A stretch of DNA of 64,000 nucleotides. It comes from Athripsodes cinereus (Eukaryota > Arthropoda > Insecta > Trichoptera > Leptoceridae). Location: NCBI GenBank assembly GCA_947579605.1, contig OX388307.1:30543237-30607236 (forward strand), in the 5' to 3' direction. Positions 53,347-63,092 of the stretch are shown here, piece by piece; positions within the stretch are counted from its first letter, which is position 1; every line of letters starts with the position of its first letter. The notes under the pieces were generated by a model, which was given only the letters and a program-made list of their open reading frames with translations, did not search any database and was not told where the DNA came from. Both the position numbers and the translations under genes were made by a program.

Positions 53347-55226
53347 CATCTCTACGTTTTATCGCGTGCAGTAAATTATCAAATTATCGCGTTGGATTGA
53401 ACTTTTTGCTGTGTAATTAATTACTCAATTACATCTTTCTAAGTTACCCAGGAAACGACATAGGAGTATCGTCGCGCAGTAATTAATCACATCAAGTTAT
53501 CTAAAACGGGCGATAAACACACTGATACGCATAAAACGGTCCATCGGTTTGAGAGAAACACCCACACTCTCTCTGAAGATCAGCAGACTCCAAGGAGACG
53601 TCCAAGGATCTAGCAGTTCAAGAGATTCAAAAGGTTACACCACACACCAGGAACCCAGCCCAAGTTTTCCTGACGGCAGAGTCGACGAGACCGGGTTCAT
53701 CTTGGAAGAGGCTGCAGCAGATCAAGATTCCTACGCTAGTCTTGTCTGTTCAAGTCACGTTGTTGGACTTCCTGTACCACCGCAGAATCGCCTGATCAGC
53801 GACGAGGCACATCGCAGATGTATAATATAAGGTAGGGTTTTTATTTTTATAATATGATTTATTGACAGTAGCTCATTTTACGTTGACTACAACTTGTAAA
53901 TCCATATTAGATAGTAGTATATTTTGAATTGTTTTTATAGCCCATTCCATGTTGGATGTAAAATTTCAATTCAAAATAAACCTTTGAGGAATTTTATTTA
54001 TGTAACACCTCAAATTTAACAGATTGAGCATTAGATAATGATATGTTGAATATAAAATTTCAAATTATAATATAAATTGCTGAATTCTATTCAGATACCT
54101 CAAATTAAATCAGAGGAAAATTAATGTCTCATATCTGAGGAATCTCTAATTAAAACTGGTATAAGTTGTTCGCGCATAAAAAACTTATATCAGGTAGCGC
54201 AATAATTGTTGAAATCACGTTAAAACTGGAAATATTCCAGGTTGGAAAAGGGATTCCGTTAAAACTGGCATATGGTCGTAAGGTGCATTAATACATATGT
54301 CAGGAACTGCACCAATTTTTTAGATTTTGTGATTTTCAACTTATTTAAATTGGGTTATAATAAATCCCAAATTATAAACTGCAGAAAATTATAAATAAAT
54401 ATATATCAGGTACCTGGAAATTAATAAATACGTATGAGGTTGTAAATAAATTAAATTAAAACTCATACTTTATTCTGAAATTAAAACGAGTGCAAAAACT
54501 CGGTTCAGAAAATTAAAACGAGTATTATAACTCGGTTCTGTAAATTACCTTGTAATTATTTTATTAGTATGTGGATGTACATATTTGAAATTTTATACTC
54601 ATGCTAAAAATCAATTTAAACGAGGTTATGTGAATTGATAAAATTGAAATTTTCTTTATAGAGTAAATACTCAGTTGTATAATTTAACTGTTGTGCAAAA
54701 TATTATATCGGTAAAGCGTAAATCAAATGCCGAATTATTGTATGTGAACTGTGAATTATTGCTTCCTATTAGGAATGATAAAATTGTTAATTAATCGATT
54801 AAAATTTAAGTTATAACATTTTAAAGCATTAGACTGCTATTCCATTACTATCTTGTATTCAATTATATAATATACCAAGCGGTGTTGAAAACCGTAGGGC
54901 TAAATTGCAATTATAGATCGATTAATTACCAAATTATGTTAACATTTATTTGAATCGCTTCAACTGATATTGTGTATTGTTGGAATTATTGCATATCTAA
55001 CTTACTTTTATATATAGATACATGTATAAATTCATTTATCGTTAAATCAACTTAATTGCAAAATTAAACTACAAATAGATAATTCTTTTCTTATAACAAA
55101 TATCAATATTATAAATACAGTTAATTTTTCACTAGATTTTTATAATATAAATTATTCTCTTATAACATAAATTCTCTTTATTATCGATATTTTCTAAGTA
55201 CATTATTTAATTCGTTATCTGCGAAG
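53347..55226 (+). other. Long retroelement leader (about 1.9 kb), noncoding
   Basis: No ATG-started ORF of note is present. It has a donor-like AAG/GTAGGG at 53832 and a 32-bp duplicated hairpin at 54483-54538. Phrases with TTAAAACTGG recur at about 54150-54260. Confidence 0.5.
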
Positions 55227-56273
55227 ATGTCTAAGGTAAATCAATCTGTGCATTCAGATGATTTGGACATGGAAATTGGAGGAAAACAACCTCTTTACAG
55301 CCTATCCACACTTTTCCGTTGGATAGACATTTACGATGGGTCCAGATTAAAATTGAACGAATTTATAGCTAATACGGATGCTGCATTTGAACTAGCAACC
55401 GAAGATCAGCAACCAATTTTATTGGCGTTTGCCCGAAAACAATTAACTGGACGTGCTAAAATAATGGTATCAATTAAAGTTACGCCAACTTGGCAAAGTC
55501 TTAAAGAAATTCTTAAAGACTATTTTTCTCCTGTAAGATCACTAGACGAATTAATTTTAGAAGCGCAAACGATGAAACAGTTACCGCATGAAACCATTAC
55601 AGAGTTCACGTTGCGTATGGATATGCTGGATAATGCATTAGTGAATGCCATTAACCACGAAAATGAGGATCCAATAACTAAACCGGGTATGTTAAAAATG
55701 AAAACGAACCTTTGTTTACGCACATTTCTCAGTGGTGTCGCATCACATTTTAGACAAATGCTTGCTATGAAGGAGCCCAAAACATACCTTGAGGCTTCAA
55801 CTATTTGCCAAAGAATGGAGAATGAAGCAAAAATTAACAGCGATCGAGAAAATTTGCATAAAAAGGCAACGCAATGCTCGTTCTGTAATAAAACAGGACA
55901 TAATCAGTCAAATTGTTACAAACGCTTAAGAGAATCTACTAGTGAACAGGTTAATGAAAATTCTTTTAGAAATAATTCGATCAAATCGCGCGGAGTGATG
56001 CTTACCCAACAAAGCCACTCACGTAGAAGTAACTATAAACCAATAGTCTCTTGTGACTTTTGTGGTAGGAAAGGCCATATTAAGGAAAATTGTTATCATT
56101 TAAAGAATAAATTAAGAAAAGAAGGGAATAAAGGAAACGATACAGCGAAAGCTGCGAGCCAGCAGGCCAAAAATATTAATTTTGTCGAGTCTTTAAACTC
56201 GATGACTCCGGAGAATGTCGCTACGATTCATTCGGAACCTCAAAACTCAATACGAGTAGCGTTTTTACAATAA
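55227..56273 (+). CDS. gag: Gag polyprotein of the LTR element
   Basis: The 348-residue protein is the structural capsid and nucleocapsid polyprotein. A capsid-like region at residues about 25-200 contains LIANTD-type helices and the phrase TEFTLRMDML. Two zinc knuckles of the CX2CX4HX4C type follow near residues 217-230 (CSFCNKTGHNQSNC) and 275-288 (CDFCGRKGHIKENC); they should bind the genomic RNA. The end is basic, then VESLNS. The start ATG has AAG just before it. A donor-like AAG/GTAAAT lies right after codon 3 and could serve the spliced env RNA. The last 90 bases overlap pol in the -1 frame. The ORF is intact. Confidence 0.9.
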   Translation: MSKVNQSVHSDDLDMEIGGKQPLYSLSTLFRWIDIYDGSRLKLNEFIANTDAAFELATEDQQPILLAFARKQLTGRAKIMVSIKVTPTWQSLKEILKDYFSPVRSLDELILEAQTMKQLPHETITEFTLRMDMLDNALVNAINHENEDPITKPGMLKMKTNLCLRTFLSGVASHFRQMLAMKEPKTYLEASTICQRMENEAKINSDRENLHKKATQCSFCNKTGHNQSNCYKRLRESTSEQVNENSFRNNSIKSRGVMLTQQSHSRRSNYKPIVSCDFCGRKGHIKENCYHLKNKLRKEGNKGNDTAKAASQQAKNINFVESLNSMTPENVATIHSEPQNSIRVAFLQ

Positions 56274-59200
56274 GTAGTAGGAATACTTCACCATATGTAT
56301 ATATAGCTAGTAACGTATCGAAAACTAATGATAAGTTAAGATTTCTAATCGATACCGGCGCAGATATATCGTTGATTAAACGAGAATCAATATGTGAAAA
56401 ATATAAATTGAATGAAGTAGATAAAATTAAATTAAAGGGTTTAAATGTGAACGTACATCCGATAACAACGATGGGTTCACTTGATATTACGTTGATATTT
56501 AATAAGAAGAGGTTAATACATAAATTTCATGTAATACCTTCAAACACAAATATACCTTTTGATGGTATAATTGGAAATGATTTTCTAGTAAATGTAGGAG
56601 CTCACTTAGACTACGAAGCAAATCTGTTGAAATTTTGTAGTATAGAATTACCTATATTGTTTAAGCTGAAAAGTAATGATAATGTTTTAATAATTCCGCC
56701 ACGTTCGGAAGTGTATATAAGATTTCATGTAGCAAATAGTTGTAGTGAAGGAATTATTCCTGAAATAGATTTACTTCCTGGTGTATATTTGTGCAGATCT
56801 ATAGTGAATGTTTCTGATGACTCACATGCAATCACATCGATAGTAAATACTACAGAAAAACCTGTAGAAGTAAAAGAATTATCCTTAGAGTTATTACCGT
56901 TATCTGAATATGATATTTTTGTCATACGGAATCCTGAAAAACGGGATTTGACAAGAGAAAGTAGAGTAGAAAAAGAAATAAATACGGAACATTTAAATTT
57001 AGAAGAACGTGAATCTGTTCTGAAAATATGTGTAAAATATTCTGATTTATTTTATTTAGAGGGTGACAAACTGTCATATACACCCTCTCTACGCCATAAA
57101 ATAAATGTTACTTCCCAAATACCGATTTATACCAAACAGTATAGATATCCGGAAGTACATAAAGAAGAAGTTAATAGACAGGTTAAGCAAATGTTGGAAG
57201 AAGATATTATAGAGCCGTCTAGTTCTCCCTGGAATAGTCCTATATGGATCGTTCCGAAAAAACCTGTAAATGGAGTGAAAAAATGGAGGATAGTTATAGA
57301 TTATCGGAAGCTAAATAACATATCTGTTGGAGACGCGTTCCCTTTACCTAATATCACAGAGATATTAGATCAGTTAGGACGGTCAACGTATTTTACTATA
57401 TTAGATTTAGCCTCAGGATTCCATCAAATTATGCTGGATCCTGAAGATGCTGAAAAAACAGCTTTCAGTTCTCCCTTAGGTCATTATCAATATAAAAGAC
57501 TACCTTTTGGGTTGAAGGCAAATCCAAATGTTTATCAAAAACTAATGAACACTGTGTTAAGCGGGTTACAAGGAATAAAAGTTTTAGTTTATTTAGATGA
57601 TTTAGTTATTTATGCTAAAAGTTTGGCTGATCACAATGAAAGATTAGAGGAGGTATTTAGTAGATTACGAGCGCATAATCTTAAACTACAACCAAGTAAA
57701 TGCGAGTTTCTTAAGAAGGAAGTCGCATACCTAGGTCATATAATATCTGACAGGGGCGTACAAGCAAATCCTGAAAAAATCAAAGCAATTACCAACTACC
57801 CAATACCTAAAACGCCGAAGGACGTAAAAGCATTTTTAGGTCTAACAGGATATTATAGACGATTTATCGAGAATTTCTCAAAAATAGCTCGACCTCTAAC
57901 TAACCTTTTAAAAAAGGACGTTATGTTCATTTGGGGTGACGAACAAAGCAAAGCGTTCGATGAGTTACGAACTAAATTAATTTCACAACCAATTTTACAA
58001 TATCCAGACTTTAGTAGACCGTTCAACTTAACTACAGACGCTTCGAATACAGCATTAGGAGCTGTACTATCGCAGGGCGAAAAGGGTAAAGATTTACCTA
58101 TCGCTTATGCATCGCGAATGTTATCACAAGCCGAAGGTAATTATGCAACCATTGATAAGGAGTTATTAGCCATAGTCTGGGCTACAAAACACTTTAGGCC
58201 ATATTTGTATGGTAGGAGATTTAACCTAATTACGGATCACAGACCACTAGTGTGGTTAATGAATTGTAAGGACCCATTAAGGGCTCGTTGGAGATTAAAG
58301 TTGGAGGAATTTGATTATACAATAATTTATAAAGAAGGCAGATTAAATAACAATGCTGATGCGTTGTCAAGGATAACTTTAGATAATCAGGTATTAAATT
58401 TTATTCATGATACTTCGCATGATACTTACGAGGATTTTATAAAATGTCATTATAAGGATGATTATAAAGATTGCACAAATATTAAGGAGTCAGATGAAAA
58501 TATAATTAATTCAAAGGATAATATTGTTGTATATATAAGTAATGATAAAGAAATGTCACGCGGATTAGCTGCGGAAGTTAAGGATATTATTGATAACTAT
58601 GATGAAATTATAATTAAGGAAACATGTGTATATGATGTATTAAGATCAAACCTTAAAAATAGATATTGTTATTTTATAATTATGAAACAAAATTTCTGGG
58701 ATAATTTATCATTTAAGGACGTATTCAAAGCTTTCAAAAACCTTAAGGTGAAACTTTTACAAGAAGGTATAGATACAATTTCTATACCTAAGTTGGATGA
58801 CGCATTCAGAACTCTTGCATGGCATAAGGTTAAATTAATTATTAAATATTTGTTCGCGGGTACACGTATTCAAGTAGTTATTTATGAGAATAAAATTATA
58901 ATTCCTAGTGAGGACGAAATTCCTCAATTGTTAGTTGAATTTCATAATCGCCCAATGGGAGGTCATTCGGGTTATCATAGAACTTTAAAAAGAATAAAAA
59001 ATTATTATAGATGGCCTAACATGAAAAATGATGTAAGAAAATATATCAAGCACTGTATTGAATGTCAAAAAAATAAAATTCTTAGGCAGAAGAATATTCA
59101 ACCATTAGAAATCACTTCAACCAGTGAAAAACCGTTTGAGAAGCTTAGCTTGGATATTGTAGGTCCGCTTACGTTAACAGAAAATGGAAATAAATTTATT

Positions 59201-59977
59201 TTAACCATGCAAGATGATTTGACAAAATTTTCGCGAGCAATAGCTGTACCTAATCATGAGGCAGAAACTATTGCGAGACAGCTTTTTTCAAATTTCATTA
59301 GTATTTTCGGAATTCCTAGTAAAATATTGACGGATCAAGGAGCCGAATTTACATCTAAAGTCATTAAAGAACTGTGTAAAATATTTAAAATAGATAAAAT
59401 TCAAACATCTGGGTACCATCCTCAGACCAATGGTGCGTTAGAACGCAGCCATGCAACATTAGCAGACTACCTCAAACATTATATTTCGCCAAGCCAATTT
59501 GATTGGGACACTTGGTTAGATATCGCAATGTATTCGTATAATACAACACCTCATACTGCTACTAGGTTCTCACCATATGAATTGGTTTATGGAATTAAAC
59601 CAGAGCTCCCAACGTCTATTATTAAAAATCCCACTTTTAAATACACGTATAATGATTACTTAGACGAGCTTAAGTTTAAGTTGCGAACGAGCCAAAAGGT
59701 CGCTCGAGAAAACCTTATAAACAATAAGGAAATTGTAAAAAGTAGATACGATAATAAGATTAAGACTTACTTTAGTTATAACGTAGGAGATTTAGTGTTA
59801 ATTAAGAATGAGGCAAATAAGGTGAATAAGTCTAAGAAATTAACTCCGAATTATGACGGACCTTATGTAATAACTAAGATTAATTCAAATGTAAATGTCA
59901 CTGTTAGAATTAGGAACAAGGAAGTTGTGATACACAATAACCGGATCAAACCATTTATTTCAGGAGTTACGTGCTGA
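56180..59977 (+). CDS. pol: Pol polyprotein: protease, reverse transcriptase, RNase H, integrase
   Basis: The frame is open from 56180, the first ATG is 56372, and the stop is at 59975-59977; expression is expected by -1 frameshift from gag. The aspartic protease site DTGAD lies at 56351-56365, before the first ATG, and GIIGNDFL follows. The reverse transcriptase has YLDD at 57590-57601; RNase H shows TTDASN, TIDKELLAIVW and TDHRPL. The integrase has an HHCC zinc site (GHSGYHRTLKRI through HCIECQ) and catalytic Asp 59153, Asp 59333 and Glu 59441, the last two 35 residues apart. A GPY-type motif (GPYVITKI) is near the C-terminus. No stop or frameshift interrupts it, so all four activities may be functional. 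The codons are AT-rich. The product copies the RNA and inserts it with 4-bp duplications, as seen at the ends. Confidence 0.93.
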   Translation, partial: FCRVFKLDDSGECRYDSFGTSKLNTSSVFTISSRNTSPYVYIASNVSKTNDKLRFLIDTGADISLIKRESICEKYKLNEVDKIKLKGLNVNVHPITTMGSLDITLIFNKKRLIHKFHVIPSNTNIPFDGIIGNDFLVNVGAHLDYEANLLKFCSIELPILFKLKSNDNVLIIPPRSEVYIRFHVANSCSEGIIPEIDLLPGVYLCRSIVNVSDDSHAITSIVNTTEKPVEVKELSLELLPLSEYDIFVIRNPEKRDLTRESRVEKEINTEHLNLEERESVLKICVKYSDLFYLEGDKLSYTPSLRHKINVTSQIPIYTKQYRYPEVHKEEVNRQVKQMLEEDIIEPSSSPWNSPIWIVPKKPVNGVKKWRIVIDYRKLNNISVGDAFPLPNITEILDQLGRSTYFTILDLASGFHQIMLDPEDAEKTAFSSPLGHYQYKRLPFGLKANPNVYQKLMNTVLSGLQGIKVLVYLDDLVIYAKSLADHNERLEEVFSRLRAHNLKLQPSKCEFLKKEVAYLGHIISDRGVQANPEKIKAITNYPIPKTPKDVKAFLGLTGYYRRFIENFSKIARPLTNLLKKDVMFIWGDEQSKAFDELRTKLISQPILQYPDFSRPFNLTTDASNTALGAVLSQGEKGKDLPIAYASRMLSQAEGNYATIDKELLAIVWATKHFRPYLYGRRFNLITDHRPLVWLMNCKDPLRARWRLKLEEFDYTIIYKEGRLNNNADALSRITLDNQVLNFIHDTSHDTYEDFIKCHYKDDYKDCTNIKESDENIINSKDNIVVYISNDKEMSRGLAAEVKDIIDNYDEIIIKETCVYDVLRSNLKNRYCYFIIMKQNFWDNLSFKDVFKAFKNLKVKLLQEGIDTISIPKLDDAFRTLAWHKVKLIIKYLFAGTRIQVVIYENKIIIPSEDEIPQLLVEFHNRPMGGHSGYHRTLKRIKNYYRWPNMKNDVRKYIKHCIECQKNKILRQKNIQPLEITSTSEKPFEKLSLDIVGPLTLTENGNKFILTMQDDLTKFSRAIAVPNHEAETIARQLFSNFISIFGIPSKILTDQGAEFTSKVIKELCKIFKIDKIQTSGYHPQTNGALERSHATLADYLKHYISPSQFDWDTWLDIAMYSYNTTPHTATRFSPYELVYGIKPELPTSIIKNPTFKYTYNDYLDELKFKLRTSQKVARENLINNKEIVKSRYDNKIKTYFSYNVGDLVLIKNEANKVNKSKKLTPNYDGPYVITKINSNVNVTVRIRNKEVVIHNNRIKPFISGVTC
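56192..56198 (+). promoter_or_regulatory. Ribosomal -1 frameshift slippery heptamer
   Basis: T TTA AAC stands in the gag frame exactly as a canonical X XXY YYZ site. It falls inside the only stretch (56180-56270) where gag and the -1 pol frame are both open. Eight bases later TCCG (56207-56210) can pair with CGGA (56233-56236), with AAT and ATT extending the stem. Confidence 0.7.
59954..59963 (+). other. Candidate splice acceptor for env RNA
   Basis: TTTATTTCAG just before the env hydrophobic leader is the best acceptor near the end of pol. A second candidate, TATTGCAG, ends at 59992. With the donor after gag codon 3 neither gives the env frame, so the donor used is unresolved. Confidence 0.4.
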
Positions 59978-61962
59978 TCCTATGTATTGCAGTTGCAAGG
60001 GGAATGAACTTCCCTTACGAGATTCGGAACATATCCGCATCGCCGGGAATGTTCTACGAAGTCTTGGGAAATGCAAGATTTTTCCACGATGTGTGGAAAT
60101 TATTTGTTTACGTAGATATAGAACCAATTAAAAATAGGATTGAATTAATCGAAATAATACAGGAAGATACTGTAAGTGTTTGTAATCGAGAAGGGCTGTA
60201 TTCTAATTGTAGACACATGCCTCCAATCTTAAACACATCAGTACCTGTAATTCGCGGAAGATATAACGCGTTATTAGATATGATAAATCGCGAAGAGCAA
60301 CCTCGTGTAAGAAGAGGGTGGATAAATGCTATTGGCAGCGGCCTAAAAGTACTATTTGGTACAGCAGATAACAACGATGTCGAATACTATGGAAGTGTTA
60401 TTGACAAGCTATTAAATGACGACAAACAAACTATTCATTTATTAAAAGAACAAACACAAATTGTTCAATCGACGATTGGTTTATTTAATAATACTATGAA
60501 TAATATAAAGTTGAATGATGAAACCCTGAATGATAATATTCAACGTTTCCATTCCTATATGGAAAAAGCGGCTAGAAGTAGATTAACTCTCGAGGAAACA
60601 AACGATGTAATGCAACATATGATGACATTGTCATATTTTATATCTACCACGGAAGCCGAAATTCGAACAATTACGGAAGCAATTTTATTTGCTAGACTAA
60701 ATCGGGTACATCCGGAAGTTATCGAACCAATTAACTTTATAGAAGCATTGAGGAGCTCTCTCCATCGACTCCCGATAGGTACTTCATATCCTTATGATTT
60801 AGAAAATCATAATGCTAATCTGATTCTCGACCTCAGTGATGTATTAGTATACCATTACAAAAATAGATTAGTCTTTGTTTTGAGTAACCCTTTGATTAAT
60901 AACTTCTCTTACAAGTTGTATCAGATGTTACCATTTCCTGTGAGGAACGGAGATGAATACTTATTCATACAACCCTCATATAAATACTTATTTTTAAGTG
61001 ACGTAAATGACCTTTATACAGTCTCTAATGAATTATTGGATTGCAAATGCGTTCAACATCTGACGTACATATGTAAAAATATGAACACGTTATTTCTTAA
61101 ATCAGCTAGACCTAGCTGTGAAATTAGCATGTTAGATCCGATGACCAAGGGGATCTCGGAACTATGTGATGTTAGAATAGTAAAATTCGAAACGGAGCTT
61201 TTTTATAAATTGAAGGCATCGAACACTTGGATGTTCGTGTTACCTAAACCAGAAAGTGCGAATTTAATATGTAATTCGACACTTAGAGAACCGATAATTT
61301 TAGATACTACTGGTATTATAACCTTAAATGAAAATTGTAAAATATATTTGCCAACGGTTAGATTGATACCTAGTAGAGTTTTTTCCAGTTCAGTGGAATA
61401 TTTTATCCCAAATTTTGATATCTTGAAGGACGATTGCTGTCGTCATCGGAATAGAAACCGGAGTGAGGAAAAATTGATTTTTCCCTCCGTACGTCTTCTA
61501 GATGTTAATCTGGATGAACTTCAACATACGTCGAATAAGCTGGGAAAAGTTGAAGACGATTTAAATACTCTCTTAAATCATCCGGACGTAGTGAAAAAAT
61601 ATGATATTTTTCACTATCTGGGAATTGCAGTCGGTAGTATTATCGGCGGAGTAATAATTTATAAATTAACTAAACGGATTGTGCGTGTAGTTCTGAATAG
61701 GAGACGATCCGAGATCGAAAGAAGTTCTCGTGATAATGAGGAAGGTGAAAATCCTCATCGTCGTAACCCTTCAGTAAAGGTAAATCCAATTACAAAAATG
61801 ATATACTCATGCTTTAACAAAAAAGCACCTCATTCACGCGAATCTAATTCTTCGGATAATTATCAGGAGGAGGTTAACTCCAGCATAGAATTACCTGAGT
61901 TAAACCCGAATACGCCTTTAAGAAGGTCGGCGCGGCTAAATACTGCCAACGTTAGTCAGTAA
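59971..61962 (+). CDS. env: Env glycoprotein of the LTR element (F-type fusion protein)
   Basis: The frame is open from 59941 to 61962; the first ATG is 60004. Numbering from 59971 gives 663 residues. Residues 2-10 (LILCIAVAR region) look like a signal-peptide core but lie before the ATG, so the true start is probably supplied by splicing. A furin-type RVRR at 60304-60315 is followed by GWINAIGSGLKVLFGTAD, the fusion-peptide pattern of baculovirus F and errantivirus envelopes. A hydrophobic anchor (YLGIAVGSIIGGVIIYKL, residues about 549-566) and a basic cytoplasmic tail of about 95 residues end the protein. It should let the element form infectious particles. It overlaps the end of pol by a few bases. 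No break is seen. Confidence 0.85.
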   Translation: MLILCIAVARGMNFPYEIRNISASPGMFYEVLGNARFFHDVWKLFVYVDIEPIKNRIELIEIIQEDTVSVCNREGLYSNCRHMPPILNTSVPVIRGRYNALLDMINREEQPRVRRGWINAIGSGLKVLFGTADNNDVEYYGSVIDKLLNDDKQTIHLLKEQTQIVQSTIGLFNNTMNNIKLNDETLNDNIQRFHSYMEKAARSRLTLEETNDVMQHMMTLSYFISTTEAEIRTITEAILFARLNRVHPEVIEPINFIEALRSSLHRLPIGTSYPYDLENHNANLILDLSDVLVYHYKNRLVFVLSNPLINNFSYKLYQMLPFPVRNGDEYLFIQPSYKYLFLSDVNDLYTVSNELLDCKCVQHLTYICKNMNTLFLKSARPSCEISMLDPMTKGISELCDVRIVKFETELFYKLKASNTWMFVLPKPESANLICNSTLREPIILDTTGIITLNENCKIYLPTVRLIPSRVFSSSVEYFIPNFDILKDDCCRHRNRNRSEEKLIFPSVRLLDVNLDELQHTSNKLGKVEDDLNTLLNHPDVVKKYDIFHYLGIAVGSIIGGVIIYKLTKRIVRVVLNRRRSEIERSSRDNEEGENPHRRNPSVKVNPITKMIYSCFNKKAPHSRESNSSDNYQEEVNSSIELPELNPNTPLRRSARLNTANVSQ

Positions 61963-62273
61963 AAATGTAGAAATGTACATGTAACTAATTTAAGAATATT
62001 ATGATACCTTATTGTATAAGATTGTAACAAAAGACACGCTATAGTTAACAAAGAGAATAATAAATTGCATATATGTGTGTTTAATTAATAAAGAATATGT
62101 ATGCTATAATGACATGTCAGATAAGAAAAATCTAAAATGTAATGACTATTGTCATGTATAAGGAAAAATTGTTACAATTGTAATGTTAAATCTTAAGTTA
62201 CAACTTAGTATAAAAATTGTTGTATCAAGATTATAATGACTATTGCTTTCATATTAAACCATGTGCCATAGCA

Positions 62274-62426
62274 TGATTAAAAACATGTATAGTAAAATTA
62301 TTAAAACATGTATAATAAAATGGTTAAAACATGTATAGTAAATGATTAAAACATGTATAATAAATGGTTAAAACATGTATAGTAAATGGTTAAAACATGT
62401 ATAGTAAAATGATAAAAATATGTATG
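62274..62426 (+). repeat. Tandem repeat of about 19-22 bp, seven units
   Basis: Units close to TTAAAACATGTATAGTAAA recur with small changes (AGTAAA/ATAATAAA). ACATGT in each unit is a palindrome. Confidence 0.75.
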
Positions 62427-62720
62427 GTTAAGTATGAATTATAAAATAAAAAACAATTTAGTTTAACCATCCTACACAATTAACAATATGCTAATGAAAG
62501 TAGAATGTAGTTTACAATTAAGAATTTTGTAACTTACTTAAGTATAATGATAAGTCAAAGTAAAGAATCAAAGAATGTCGTTTAAATATTATGTAACTTG
62601 ATAGGAATACATATTGTAATTAGGAAGTAAGAAATTGATTATTAATCATTAATTGTAGGTTGATAAGCTAATAATTGAAATATTATAATTTTAATGTTGT
62701 AATCATATGTAACGCGTAAA

Positions 62721-62760
62721 TTATTCGCCAATAAAGGGTTGTTATCCCCACTGCGAATGA
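62721..62760 (+). repeat. Hairpin, first copy (40 nt)
   Basis: TTATTCGC pairs with GCGAATGA around a 24-nt loop that starts CAATAAAGGG and ends CCCCACT; a short inner GGG/CCC stem can form. The second copy is 185 bp downstream. Confidence 0.6.
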
Positions 62761-62905
62761 ACAACGCGATAGGAATATTGTATATAAAAAATTAAGAATT
62801 GAACACTTACTGATAATAAGAATACTTACTAAGAACTGTATGGTAAATTAGATAAAAATATAGATTATGCTGAATTGCATTAAATTTTAGTATTGTAAGC
62901 GGGTG

Positions 62906-62945
62906 TTACTTGCCAATAAAGGTCATTTATCCCAACTGCAAGTAA
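62906..62945 (+). repeat. Hairpin, second copy (40 nt)
   Basis: TTACTTGC pairs perfectly with GCAAGTAA around a 24-nt loop that starts CAATAAAGG. Stem bases differ from the first copy on both arms so that pairing is kept. Confidence 0.6.
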
Positions 62946-63082
62946 CCAATGCATTAGGAATATACATACATTGTAAGTAGCAAATTAAGAATTGAAATTT
63001 TACTAATTTGTAATTATTTGTGTGTCATTGGAGATATGTGAGCGTTGAGTTATTTTTTTGTTCCCCGATAACTCAACTTGAT

Positions 63083-63090
63083 GAGGGAGG
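63083..63090 (+). other. Polypurine tract
   Basis: GAGGGAGG ends two bases before the 3' LTR, the position needed to prime plus-strand DNA. Confidence 0.7.
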
Positions 63091-63092
63091 TG

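Larger units (their letters stand above)
61963..63092 (+). other. 3' noncoding region of the LTR element (1.13 kb)
   Basis: No ORF is present. It holds a tandem repeat (62274-62426), two homologous 40-nt hairpins (62721 and 62906), and the polypurine tract before the 3' LTR. Its length is unusual for a compact element. Confidence 0.6.

Noticed and set aside
53549..53830. 93-codon open frame in the retroelement leader
   Set aside because: It starts at TTG, not ATG, and has no family features; it ends just before a donor-like site and is most likely chance.
55520..55780. Open frame antisense to gag
   Set aside because: Low-complexity antisense shadow of a coding ORF.
60108..60374. Open frame antisense to env
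   Set aside because: Antisense shadow with no start context or domain.
62274..62426. CRISPR-like array
   Set aside because: The repeats are contiguous with no unique spacers and lie in a eukaryotic retroelement.
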